A DNA stretch of 47,649 bases, from positions 13,997 through 61,645 of the forward strand of contig DDQZ01000082.1 of NCBI GenBank assembly GCA_002343505.1, in the 5' to 3' direction. Within the stretch, counting starts at the first letter, position 1. Every line of letters starts with the position of its first letter. Source of the stretch: Verrucomicrobiaceae bacterium UBA2429 (GTDB lineage: Bacteria; Verrucomicrobiota; Verrucomicrobiia; Verrucomicrobiales; Verrucomicrobiaceae). The position numbers and the translations under genes are program-made. Under the pieces are notes generated by a model. The model did no database searches. It saw nothing but the letters and a program-made list of their open reading frames with translations, and was not told where the DNA came from. Below, piece after piece: positions 36,901-42,600 of the stretch.

Positions 36901-38807
36901 TTGGAATTACTCGTGGTGCCCGTGCTCGTTTTGCCGATGGAGAAATCGCTCTCCAAAACCAAATTGGCCTGCTTGATGTGGATGGAGCCGGCGACATTGA
37001 CGGCTGTGTTTACCCAAGTACCCAACTCCTGGTCGCCCAGACCGAGCACCGCGCCAGAAATGTTCATGGTGCTTCCCGTGTTGTTGAAGCGTCCGGAAAA
37101 CTCGATGTCTCCGCCGATGGAAATGTTGCCGCGCAGATTGATGTTCCTGTTCAAAGCCACGTCACCGACGCTGATCAAGTCACCTCCGATGCTGATGCCC
37201 GCGGCACTGGCGTTGAGATTGAGCGTGCCATTGTTCATGGTGAGCGAGCCGCCGATGTTCTGCGTGCCGAAGATTCCCAGCGTCCCCGCTCCCGTCTTGT
37301 TCACCGAGCCCGAACCGCTTACCGAAAGATACTGGTCCGGGTAATCCTTGGTTGGAACCGAGCCGGGTATGGCGGGAAAACTTTTCCGCATGTTGACCGT
37401 GCCAGTGACGTCGAAGTTGAGCTGCGAATTGTTCGTGATGTTGCTGCGAAAGTTGGTGGTGTTGAACAGGGTGAGCGAACCTCCGGAAACCAGCGTGTCA
37501 CCCGTGTAGATGATGTTGCCGCCCGCGAGGGTCAGATTTCCGGTTCCCTGCTTGGTGATGCCCAACCGCGCGCCGCCGCTCACGGCCCCGTTGGAATCCG
37601 CCTGCTGGAGGTTGTTGCCGGTGTTGTCGCGGAGAAACCCGTTGACCCTCGAATTCAAACTCCCGGCAATTGTCAAAACCGCCGCAGTTCCGACGGCCTC
37701 GCCCTCGCGGTTCTGAATCACGGCGCGGTCACCCACATCCAGAATACGGCCGACCGTCTCATTGCCGCCCATGAGCTTGAAGTAGGCGTTGCGCCCAACT
37801 CCGCTGATGGAGTCAAAAATCAGCGAGGCCGAATCGCTGATCTGGTCCAGGTTTGTCCGGCCTTGCAAGAGCTGCAGGACCGCATGACCGTTGGTGCCGC
37901 GGGTCGTGTTGCCGATGATGATGTCGCCACCCGTGGCGTTGCCGGTCGTGGCGCCAAGCTCAACCTGGGCGCCCGTGCCTGTGCCGTTTCGATTCCACAG
38001 CCAGAGATTGACATTGTTCCCCGTGTTGTTGCCTGTGAGAGCCAGCGTGCCATTGCCCACGGATGTGAGAGTTCCAGGGCCTGAAATCGTGCTGGTGACT
38101 GTGACGCGGTTGCTGATGATTCGGGCGACGAGATTGCTGTTCAGGGTGACGGGGGCGTTGATCACATCCGCGCCGCCCTGGAATTTGTTGAGGTAGGCGT
38201 TGCCGCCCGAAAAACTGGCATTGTCGAAAACAAAAGAGCCGCCCGTGCCGCTGTTGAAGGTGTAGATTTGCGTGCTTGAAAGATCGCCCAGGATCATCCG
38301 CCCATAGGTGCGGTTCCCGTCCAGGGTCAAGACACGGTCGGCGGTGATGTCCGTGTTGAAAGTCACCGTGGAGCCCACTCCTCCGGGCGAGGGCGGCGGG
38401 GCGATGGTCACGGTGGGGTTCGCCGTGTAACCGGAACCTCCGGTGTTGACCGTGATGCTGGCCACGGAACCGCTTGCGTTCAAGTTCGCGGTCGCCGTCG
38501 CACCACTGCCGGTGCCGGTGATCGTGACCGTGGGAGGCGTGATGTAGCCCGAACCCGCGTTGGTGACCGTGATGCTGACAACCACCTGGGCAGTGCCGCC
38601 GGTTCCGCGGGCGGCAGTCGCCGTGGCGGTGCTGCCGATGGTTCTGTAAAACGCCGCCGGATTGGCAAGCGAGCCGTTGGCGTTTGAAAGCCAGGAGCCG
38701 TCCCGCCTGAAACTCTGGGCGGCGGCCCCGCCAATGAGAACGGTCCACAGCAAAGATGTCAAAAGGCGCGCTGCCAGGGTTCTCGAAAATGGTTGAATCC
38801 TTTTCAT
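21945..38807 (-). CDS. Giant secreted beta-helix protein with PATR repeats, nested propellers and Ig domains
   Basis: An uninterrupted 5620-codon gene. Residues 1-30 are a signal peptide ending GGAAA before QSFRRDG. Residues 76-137 hold two GSGY-x-x-x-P-x-V-x-I repeats. About residues 150-3300 and 4090-4600 carry roughly 13 autotransporter-associated beta-strand (PATR) repeats of the form 'KxGxGTLxLxGxNxYxGxTxVxxGxL'. Modules with GMxVxGxGIP and LPxGL...TTYYV are interspersed. About residues 3300-4083 form one propeller interrupted by another. Five Ig-like domains (W...Y.C/V) span about 4606-5083, then a putative-Ig (He_PIG) domain at 5100-5183 and a two-part C-terminal domain ending LSGQVIFEPR. 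No C-terminal autotransporter barrel, PEP-CTERM or LPXTG motif is seen. Likely a cell-surface adhesin or matrix protein; its place between cassette genes B and A suggests they export or display it (inferred). Confidence 0.85.
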   Translation of the reverse strand: MKRIQPFSRTLAARLLTSLLWTVLIGGAAAQSFRRDGSWLSNANGSLANPAAFYRTIGSTATATAARGTGGTAQVVVSITVTNAGSGYITPPTVTITGTGSGATATANLNASGSVASITVNTGGSGYTANPTVTIAPPPSPGGVGSTVTFNTDITADRVLTLDGNRTYGRMILGDLSSTQIYTFNSGTGGSFVFDNASFSGGNAYLNKFQGGADVINAPVTLNSNLVARIISNRVTVTSTISGPGTLTSVGNGTLALTGNNTGNNVNLWLWNRNGTGTGAQVELGATTGNATGGDIIIGNTTRGTNGHAVLQLLQGRTNLDQISDSASLIFDSISGVGRNAYFKLMGGNETVGRILDVGDRAVIQNREGEAVGTAAVLTIAGSLNSRVNGFLRDNTGNNLQQADSNGAVSGGARLGITKQGTGNLTLAGGNIIYTGDTLVSGGSLTLFNTTNFRSNITNNSQLNFDVTGTVNMRKSFPAIPGSVPTKDYPDQYLSVSGSGSVNKTGAGTLGIFGTQNIGGSLTMNNGTLNLNASAAGISIGGDLISVGDVALNRNINLRGNISIGGDIEFSGRFNNTGSTMNISGAVLGLGDQELGTWVNTAVNVAGSIHIKQANLVLESDFSIGKTSTGTTSNSNIVTITDSSNMVVGMRVTGGGVPGGTTVTAIDAVNRRVTLSNNASISNATALTFSFSNNTDGRITGTPTDITISGRSLAIHAGASGSALILSNTNLSNNTNRLPDSTPIISNGGVFEFINDASAASFSETAGTLVLNGGSLQVIGYRAANGRTSTLTFAGLQRNPGGVVDFEAKQLVGGVTTVENNTLGTDTRNRIMFNAAPALVNGIIGGWAYSNNEWVKYGANGVTQLLAADYNNSNQDVGWIAANNVKMSVAQTLTARRTINSLNIQPDLEAAAQNRALTLNQQRLDIVTGGLLSNHGDHTINSQALGFVTAGTEALGDRELITIVGTTGKAAAARTLTFNAAIRDYTISRNVTVTNQSTTVNIVGAGQTTAGLEIGMVFIGAGIPDGTVITAFNSSTQFVVSKPISPGFTNQARDFGDPRSLSLVKAGPGFLRLNNLGNTYSGPTVVSNGTLMVGGIGALGAIPSAPRADHFRLDGGSAMIFGRRTDITHPNPAPDNVFDFTDGNRGFSIGPAGGRFEVGFANPNNAPTTGAGEPIVHVNITNPLHAEGPLELAVRANANNGQSNSITIGTPGGSNSFLSGIKTEGSFEGLINIHGNNTIGGLLMEGSTFNLTGNNNFTEEIRVLGGTLNITGANTFKGGQDFPSVTMASGILRLLNPAALGTNGIKVALGNNGQVQLEGINHRFTQLSGNALSRVVNAAASSATLTLDLEQNQTFAGQLDNGGGGGLLNLTKSGPGRLTLTGTQSGFSGVVRIDDGVIDVRNMPFSGVVSSLGTGGNGAASRLILNGGALSFSPTVQQRTDRSFTLGAGPNGGTLVANGANRAASVTMGVNFILFDELVASDTIGFEGNGARLLTLSGVNTGLNTLALQLGDKSAMEPTGLQKTGSGWWLLGKAADYSGQTSVLEGVLRLESNYAAGTSSVATTASFAADTFTGNLLNGTELTFPQFNQTTLPGGITGGQRYYVVEANTVAGTFKVSTTLGGQAVDLLSDGANVTYVPNISSVAATTANPDTDRFTGNLPNGTPVMFGTRLVFGATAIDPPLLPVGISENITYFVVNAATGVSGPNFQVSTTPGGAPVNFSTTGIHVYYTATVAGNTSEGIYVMGGRLDLGNVDYSAPETIIFNGGGLGVPIRAQAAWAGNVDTQANSSWTIGLDASLTLTGNILGNRTITQLGEGTVVLKGERINPTVATANPAVRTDVMDHSRSSYTLQAGTLVLDYSSNNNSKLTDNSTFVMGGGRRGGILRLVGGTHEEIVSTLSLQAGASQVFRDSGASVVRFNTISRQTGSSIYFDGPGLAKVDMPNINGILGGWAVVRDARVQAFLVIPGTVSRTFSVDETTGMLKVPDVEPVHYLAAGVPVRFTTTGQLPDGLAADTTYYVTEATSRSFRVSVTPFGPAVQTVTFGTGTHTVETFGAVKRPGPASLIFQADPNPNPAETSPTGFSGSKGNGTIRVRIAYNGGSNGAISVGRGGSGTVESPWRITITTTAANNSADAIVAALAGNANALGIVKVFSSAPDASSDTNVYYAAPGELLAHGVDDNGGQTYSWARNATATATSFNDGPVDGFLDYSTEWGLNLNTDVLGGGAPIPVNDGASTYTLRFATGLPATLNLLAGASGQLLQTGAVLVSPTVGANDSIISGGGTLMAGNEGALQNFVFHQYNDLGDLVVNVPLTQRQSFNRTGRLAAPSVAASTQNRIITGLIGVSDNSDTSQLNVGMTVTGTGMPGGTTIAQIIDSRTVIVSADITTGDNTRNVYTFDGSIQMRGSIRQFAQNRITGVVDAQGNLATHDLYIGMPVSGPGIPANYRVQTIVNESDITIGVLNANGITVDTANHVYTGIVSPLTFTPSVGLEKLGAGTLVLNADSNYTGSTFIGAGTLRAQQLTDGGVPGSLGASSNAAANLTFNGGTLQYVGMTSSSNRNITLSELAEINIGHERTTSVFTGNISGADIFAKSGSGTLEMRGNAGLAEIRLLEGKLVVQGLDTNLAPNTFAQNNFGQTGIGELRLAGGSLELRGAREGNMTLTLGGQMYVDAGASEVRAVGVSGFNPNSLISGAISRTTQISLMGAEEITSVLRNVGGTVLFVEEPQVGGSVANILLNIPETDRARVMPWAVYQDVTNIAQPGVNNFATVALSNGAVISADAASLYDLGSFFMNADNWGTQEGSATIDASEGGRIEISLDNGVESTAGSNVLVVTDLLQVEFGNLIPDMSVFGPGIPSNTKVVSLLTNPLRVVLSKNATSSNFNATYSFIRDRAYFGTLTADRALNTLRYFTPVDSTITVPAGRTLQLLSGAILAAANVRGGEKAIVGGGSISGAAGAVDGGDLVIHNHNPVASFSIGANVVDNVLSMVNSGTTSVGSNILIVSPLGKTALVRLKPGMIISGPGIPGGTTVIGTDLNFDLVYMSANAVSAQSNKTYTFLDVTSFVQSGTGTTILSGANTFTGRTFVHGGVLRLDSANAVPGGIGNTGGTGGIVVKGGVLGLGHGDFTRDIGTGAGQIDFQGAGGFAAYGADRTVNIGGQAVPEALRYGNNGFVPDGSSFILGAHDATHKTIVLNTLDLGSFSQAVRVNDGPALIEGELAGGFTGLGRLVKFGDGTLRLSGSSSHSGGIEIAAGRLIAADVENVFGVGTGTGTTVRMGVNSTNTRKDAALELVVEGGTIEKNLRVGLVNSRGADWLERGSVEESGDIVGTHASTAVVNGHPAIAYYDSTNGDLKYVRAADPRGASWLPPVTVASRGDVGQFPSLAVVNGNPAISYYDATNKLLMFVRSTDISGVFWGGQVIVDSAPVNAIGVQSDGKAVIGGTFAELDGVEKTRLARVNTDGSIDNTFTSTANGEVLGIVIQSDDKILVVGSFTEINDTARNRIARLNADGTLDTGFNPNANGVVRGLLIEPDGRILVWGSFTSIVGTGGTSGTGRNRIARLNTNGTLDTGFNPNANGEVRAVARQTDGNLILGGAFTTIGGTTRNRIARVTTAGALDAGYNPNYNNTVSCILMLPNGKALTGGVFTTIDGAGRRRERLARLNTDGTLDQSFSVIANAEVRDLVLQADGKVLAVGAFTTFGDHARRSIARLHAEGSPESAVDPVDSAFNADANEEVRAVVQVASGKLLVGGEFSNIGGATCHFLARLELDSSADAAFDRQTVDRGCYTSLAVVRQQANNGLEAPAIAYYDTLGARLRYSRALDANGASWAVSLVLDSSANVGAGTSLKMVNIGGDLITKNTTQNNVTITGVAANGTPAVAYYDVTNGNLKYVLANNPAGSDWSAPVVVESANDVGSHLSLNVVDGFPAIAYYDATAKSLRYVRATNVGGVTNNLRDAQGNILTRAINALVFDPAWGAPGVVDSGGDVGMYPSLEIITDGTSAQGRPAIAYYDAAPGTKNLKYVRALNVTGSFPWGTPQTVASEGDVGMSAGLVLTDGVPGIAYHDATEGDVKFLHLADSTGYSRIVLGDGTLWQGGMNLQGRAFFDVEAAALATISGLVQGDAGITLSAQGTLLLTNAGNNFGDSLPGPGPDVNSAMIVRAGTLAVGANGAIGQGTVELGDATPQIITVERASTFASLAALKGRFDADHNGIFDNAGGPGAFVEVDITIDGRTYAEDDQGTLILVKDERENPQWNGVYQIIFNGDLQPDGTMNLARVPQMDSVAELAYGTQVRVLNGTHAGQSFFIASKVLELNVSAVQWIRDYADSNAALLASTGGLTISNSIDVNAGNGSGLAVLGGMADFTTGNTTFSGAVLLQNRLPGVRETKTVGLQSFTNTGYGITFSGLFSESNGGNGASQDSMSLRKTGAGTASLTNANTFFGGVTVQQGTLLAMNTTGSATGSGAVAVNAGAVLGGTGFIGGAVTLTGAAGNKAILRPGDPTMVSAVETLTINAPLTVGPESVVEFAIGAANITRLVANSVTVTGTGQFLVQLLDGFIPAVDTVFDLVDGTINLPGGANARDHLVLPGHVSWDTSQFLSQGTIRSTGLTTPVQINTHPVITVPAGGSPVNPGGSVVVTFSATVTGTPEFGFQWQKSPVGLNQFVNVGAAVFTISTTATFTLTGILESDEADYRLVATNGSGTFTAISNPVTLIVNDPPTITDEPDSIVVNPGQTAIFTVAATGPGPITYQWQRNFVNLTSPSATTDTLEIANAQDANEGNYRVLVSNGASVVTGPTISATATLTVRDPVVITSFPATTEASNGDPVNLTAGHTGTGTPDMPNPGDPAFTYLWERNEGSGFTPIAGAPNSSQLTLPPVALADNGHQIRVTVSNSFSTDTRTTTLTVTEGTPSFQAQPESRTVIAGTPVTLQITPGGSSAGRTFQWRRGKTALKNGGGITGVNTPTLEFSSIDLKQAGDYSCEIKNNFGTRQSATAFVTVVAAPGTVIPVQTGKDFTLTLAFAAAKGVTPQFKWQKDGADLPVDDRISPDNLPKLVVKKSNTGAVTDSGIYTCVVTGPGPSPALTEQQPGGQFDVRVFSDKPALALEEFPDAMVGAEFKYQIKVDNDPAKAPVSYAAKPLPSGLKLDTKTGRITGWPKVAVENLPVVITVTNSFSKPPVSDTRLLTIRPVPERAVGVFAGWLPRHQELNGFMGGRFDMTVTTAGAFSGRVTLGAVAYSFKGVLELDPALVGAALPTATVEIPRKGKPLPPPLILTFTINTAAAPANTANRLASASIGDGTLQNTIAFNAWRSIWAPKALPPVTPAEFAPSKDNAYYTLALLSPVPGAEDIPRGSGYASFTVGADGRLTLAGRTADGQTITGAQFLGPQGQILVYQVLYKTKVKGSLLGNVSLTSAVPSELTDNKIGGTLEWNCPPNDAKTNFTYREGFGNATPVVVTAVGGHYAAPVDPNLVLGLQTGADNAVLTFENGGVEDSETNPNLDGPDLQRPQQGWVSVTTGNKLLTPAAEIANNGLVKISIVSKTGVFKGDFTLKDFPAGGIKPDVRKTPFIGVIVDEDDGATAGRMWTGSGHFLLRQHPNDLPVTNPPTTLKTAPLLSGQVIFEPR
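23560..24990 (-). repeat. Five tandem Ig-like domains in the giant protein
   Basis: Five units of about 85-100 residues, each with a central tryptophan strand (FQWQKS, YQWQRN, YLWERN, FQWRRG, FKWQKD) and a later D/G-Y-x-C/V strand (ADYRLVA, GNYRVLV, HQIRVTV, GDYSCEI, GIYTCVV). They follow the PATR region and precede the He_PIG and C-terminal domains. The same kind of unit makes up the protein at 39614-43078. Confidence 0.8.
26560..28915 (-). repeat. AYYD-type seven-repeat propeller, split by an inserted propeller
   Basis: Repeats of the form 'W...VVxSxGDVGxxxSLxxVxGxPAIAYYDxTxxxLxYVRAxDxxGxxW' occur seven times by their AYYD-type motif. Two lie upstream and five downstream of a delta-60 array. 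The third repeat is divided: its first strand VIVDSA comes before the insert and CYTSLAVV...PAIAYYD after it. Flanking sequence returns to PATR-like repeats on both sides. Confidence 0.7.
27480..28525 (-). repeat. Seven delta-60 repeats (second, nested propeller)
   Basis: About 50-residue repeats, each with 'xxDGKxLxxGxFTxIxGxxRxRIARLNxDGTLDxxFNPNANxxVxxxxx', occur seven times in a row at about residues 3427-3776. This is the delta-60 repeat family. At DNA level the units are about 150 bases and diverged, so they are old duplications rather than a recent expansion. Confidence 0.8.
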
Positions 38808-38867
38808 AGGGGTCGCGATTGGATGATGACCGGTCCGCCAGACGGGTTGGCGGGGTTGAAAGAGTTC

Positions 38868-39398
38868 TCAGGGGATGTTCGCCAGAGTCGCCATGTTGGC
38901 GATCAACTGGGTGTGAACCTTGACGGGGACGCCCGATGAGGGGCTGTCGAAATTGAAGTCAGGCAGTGGCGCGGCCACCAGACGAATCGTGACCCGGCGC
39001 AGATGGTTGCTGGGCTGCAGACTGGCGTTGTTGGTGGGCAGGCGCACATCCGGCTGGGGGATTTCCACGCGCGCCACATAGCTCAGGGCAAAACGGTCCT
39101 GACTGCTGGCAATGCTGACGAGCTCAAGTCCTTGATCATCAAAGTAGCGCACCTTCTTGCCATAGGTGTCAAGAATGGACCAGTTTGTGTTCTGAAGCTC
39201 CCCGACGATGTGCTCGATGATGCGCGCCTCGGCCATCTCGTTGGCCGTTTTCCGGGACATTTCCAACCCGTGCGGCAGCAACCCCAGGATGGTGACCACC
39301 CCCAGGGCCATGATTCCCACCGCCAAAACGACCTCGACGAGGGAAAATCCGGCGGATTTGTGAAACGGCGTTGTCACGGTTTGAAGGGGCGTTTTCAT
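38868..39398 (-). CDS. Verru_Chthon cassette protein B, GspI-like pseudopilin
   Basis: A 176-residue prepilin-like protein and the first gene of the cassette transcript. The leader MKTPLQTVTTPFHKSAG is followed by FSLVEVVLAVGIMALGVVTIL: cleavage after Gly17, Glu at mature position 5 and one membrane helix. The helix continues into EMSRKTANEMAEARIIEHIVGELQNTNW, which parallels the 'A..IA...L..L' of GspI/PulI. The rest is a small beta-rich domain. It matches the B protein of the Verru_Chthon cassette. It has a promoter candidate 57 bases upstream and ends 60 bases before the giant gene, so it is probably co-transcribed with it. Inferred role: minor pseudopilin in a complex with A, C and D. Confidence 0.85.
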   Translation of the reverse strand: MKTPLQTVTTPFHKSAGFSLVEVVLAVGIMALGVVTILGLLPHGLEMSRKTANEMAEARIIEHIVGELQNTNWSILDTYGKKVRYFDDQGLELVSIASSQDRFALSYVARVEIPQPDVRLPTNNASLQPSNHLRRVTIRLVAAPLPDFNFDSPSSGVPVKVHTQLIANMATLANIP

Positions 39399-39454
39399 TG
39401 GAGCGGGAGCCTGTTGGAGTTGGAATTTCGGACCGATTTTTCGATATTTTGTTC

Positions 39455-39484
39455 AGATTAACCCGAATGCCCATGTACCGTCAA
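39455..39484 (-). promoter_or_regulatory. Sigma70-like promoter at the head of the cassette (gene B)
   Basis: On the minus strand TTGACG (39479-39484) and TAATCT (39455-39460) are separated by 18 bases, in an AT-rich stretch. The predicted leader to the ATG of gene B is about 50 bases. It lies just downstream of the terminator of the Ig-protein gene, so it would start an independent transcript. Confidence 0.55.
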
Positions 39485-39520
39485 TTTAAATACATGGTAA
39501 ATACCGACCCAAAATCCTGC

Positions 39521-39574
39521 TTGGGGCTTTCAGGCCCCAAAAACGATCCGCCGGGCCTTGTTTTGGCCCGGCGG
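39521..39574 (-). terminator. Factor-independent terminator of the Ig-domain gene, with a second hairpin
   Basis: CCGCCGGGCC (39548-39557) pairs perfectly with GGCCCGGCGG (39565-39574) across a 7-base loop. On the minus strand the stem is followed, four bases later, by five T at 39543-39539. A second perfect 7-bp hairpin (TTGGGGC / GCCCCAA, 39521-39540) follows at once. It is about 40 bases past the stop codon of the Ig-domain gene. Confidence 0.8.
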
Positions 39575-39613
39575 GAAAGTGTGGAGGTTGGATTGACTTG
39601 GATTCAGCCGGAT

Positions 39614-42600
39614 TTACTCCGAGCGGATGCCGACACGGTCGAATGTCATGCTCGAAACGGGACCGTTGCCTCCCGCAGGATACCAAACTGCTGAGAGATC
39701 GCCAAAAACCGCGTTTACCGGCAGAGGCAGTGCCTCTCCAAGAGCCACCCCGTTCATCCTGGCAGACCAGGAACCCAGGACCAAATCCAGCGTGACTTCG
39801 AAATACTGGAGGGAATCCGCAACCAAAATGGGCGCGGCGGCCCGGCTGGAGCCATCCGGCTGAACAAGCTCCACGCTTCCATCCGAGCTGTTGAGCCGGA
39901 CTTGAAAAAGCGGCGCGCCATCCGCACCGGTGGCCTGCCAGGCAAACACATCGCCCAAGCCATCTCCAATCTTGTCCAAGCCCGCGTGGAATGAGCAGAC
40001 CACCTTGGAAGCGGACGCAGCGGGCGCCGTTTCACTCCACAAGACGGTTGGCTCCACCGCAGAAGCGACTCCACCAAGCCGGACAAGCTGCTCGCCATCC
40101 ATGTTTTCTACGAGTTTGAAGGAACCGGAGGAAGACGACTCCGACTTCATTGAAAGGTCTTCGGCTAGTATTGGAGAATCGCCACCGTTATCGGAAGGTG
40201 AGGGATCGAATGCGGGACTGTATCGAATATCGAAGACAAAAGGTCCCTCTGAAGGCAGGCCAGTCTGCAAAAATGCGCCAATCGCGAAAAAATGCTGCCG
40301 ATTGACATTGGCATCCGTGATAGTGAATTGATAAATTTCCTGCGTCGAATAAACGGGAGTATCCCAATAAGTGTCCTGAAAAGCTGTTCCTGCCGCATTC
40401 AGCCGACGAAAAATAATAATCGGATCGTAGACCACCGTGGTAGAATCCGCCACAATCGCATATGATCCTGCGATAGGCGGTCTCCAGCTATACCAAGCCA
40501 AATTATGGGGATATATGGTATGCGGAACGCCTGTGCCGTCCGACGTGTCAGGAAGGCCAGTGTTGTCACCAAGTATCTTGGTTTCCACGGATTTGGTCAA
40601 AATGCGCGGATTGGTCCGGTCATTTTTAAACAAGGTCGTGCGCGTGTAATTCGTCGCCGATGTCGTCGGCACGTTTGACCCGCGGTTGGTGATGCGGATC
40701 GGTGATGGCGCCGCCGGCGCCGCATTGGCCACAGTGACCAGGAGAGAAGTGTTGGATTCGACAACGAAGGTGGCGGTCACTGGATTGCCGACCGCAGGCA
40801 CATGCGCAACCGTCTTTGCGTAATTGAAATGGTTGCCGGTCACCCGGATGAACTCGCCGCCGCGTCCAATGGATGGCGTAAAGCCGGAGATTATTGGGGA
40901 CGGAATCATATTCACCTTGAGTTCCAGTGGATCACTGGTGTCAGGCTCATTGAGCGAATTGTTCACCACACAGCGATAAAAGGCGTCGTCCGCCAGGGTG
41001 ACTTTGGCGATCACCAACTGAGCCGCGGTTTTGCCGGGCATGTCAACCCATGTTCCACCCGCTCCGACACGCATCTGCCACTGGTATTTAAGCGGGGGAG
41101 TGCCGCCTCCAACAATAGAGATGGTGACACGGTCCTCCTCGACAACGGGCGAGACGGGTGAAGACTGGGTCTCACGCGTAACGGTGGGCGGCATGATGAC
41201 TTTGACGGCTGCGGTCTTGGATTTGGCATTGACGAGATACTTGGGCACACCAGGACCTGGAATCTTGGCGTTGCGCACAATGCACTGATAACTGCCCTGC
41301 AGGCCACTCTGAATGTTCGTGATGGTGAGGCTGGCGGTGTCCGCGCCGGAAATGGTGGCGGAGCCGAGCGGGCCGTTGGCGAGCTTGATTTTGCCAAACC
41401 ACCATTCGAAAACCATCGGGGTGTCGCCCGTGACACCAACGGTCAACGTGACCGGATTGTTGACCCGCACGGACTGAGCGGCGGGATGAGTGGTGATCTT
41501 GGCGGGATCATAGACCACCAGGTTGCAGTCATTCGTCGGGGTTGGCACCCCGCCGCCAAGAGTCGCGGTGAAGGCGTTGGTGATCTCGCAGTAGTAATCC
41601 TCACCCGCAGGGAGAGTTTTGGCCAGCTTAGTCAGACTCAGCTTGTTGCTGGTGGCTTTGTCAACAGGCGCAGGCGCTCCCCCGGTCTTTCTGAACCATT
41701 GGAAAGAAGGTTTGCCCGTGCCTCCCACAACCACGGATGTGGCGGCGCTGCCTCCGGTGATGCCAACCAGTTCCGACGCCGGCTGGCTGATGATTACGGG
41801 AGGCGAGTTGACCTCCACTTTGAAGGTTTTGGAGGTGATGACACTGACTTGGTTTTTCACAATGCAGCGGTACACGCCGCGGTCCTGCCAGCGAATGCTC
41901 GTGAATGTGAGATCACGCATGTTGGTGCCGGTCATTGTGGCGGTGTCGGAGATGTTTTTGCCGTCCTTCTGCCATTGGTACATCAGGGTGCCTGTGTTGA
42001 CCATGCTGGCCTGGACGGTCAGCACGGGAGCAGTGCCGGCATCAAAAGTGGCGCCTTTGGTGAAGTTGTTGACGCCAAGCGCTGCCGTGACCTCAGGCGC
42101 GGCAACCTTGTCAATGACCTTGATCTCGACCCAGCCGCTGACATCCGCCGGATGTGTCGCGTTGTTGAGCGCGTTGGAGACGGTGACGCGGTATTTTTTG
42201 CCGTCATTGGCCGCCACTCCGGGGATGGAAATGGCCGCCGCATTGCCGCCCTTGGCCACATTGCCCTCGCCTTCGATCTCCCACTGGTAGAGCAGCTTGG
42301 GAGTTCCCCCAGCCTTCACGGCCAGTTTCCCGGTGGTTTTCGTGGCAATGAAAAACTGCGCTGGCAGCGGCTCCAGAATGAGCGCGGCAGAGTTGATTTT
42401 GACGAGCGCGGTCTTGCTGAAAACGGAGATGCCGGAAAGGTTGGTGACCTTGACCCGGTAGTTGCCCGCATTGGGGAGCTGCAATCCGGGCACATTGACA
42501 GCGTCCATCGGGTCGCGCGCGGGAATGACAAAGTTTGCCGTTCCAGCGGACGGGTTGGCCATTGGGTCAATGGGCACATTGTTCAACTGCCACTCATATT

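Noticed and set aside
35253..38084. 943-codon open frame on the plus strand opposite the giant gene
   Set aside because: It has no domain or signal peptide, is rich in shadow-type Arg/Val/Gly composition, and lies wholly antisense to a gene with clear repeat families. It results from the codon bias of the real gene.
21945..38807. Classical type V autotransporter label for the giant protein
   Set aside because: PATR repeats are present, but the C-terminus is Ig, He_PIG and a soluble-looking domain ending in Arg, with no 12-strand barrel or terminal aromatic residue.
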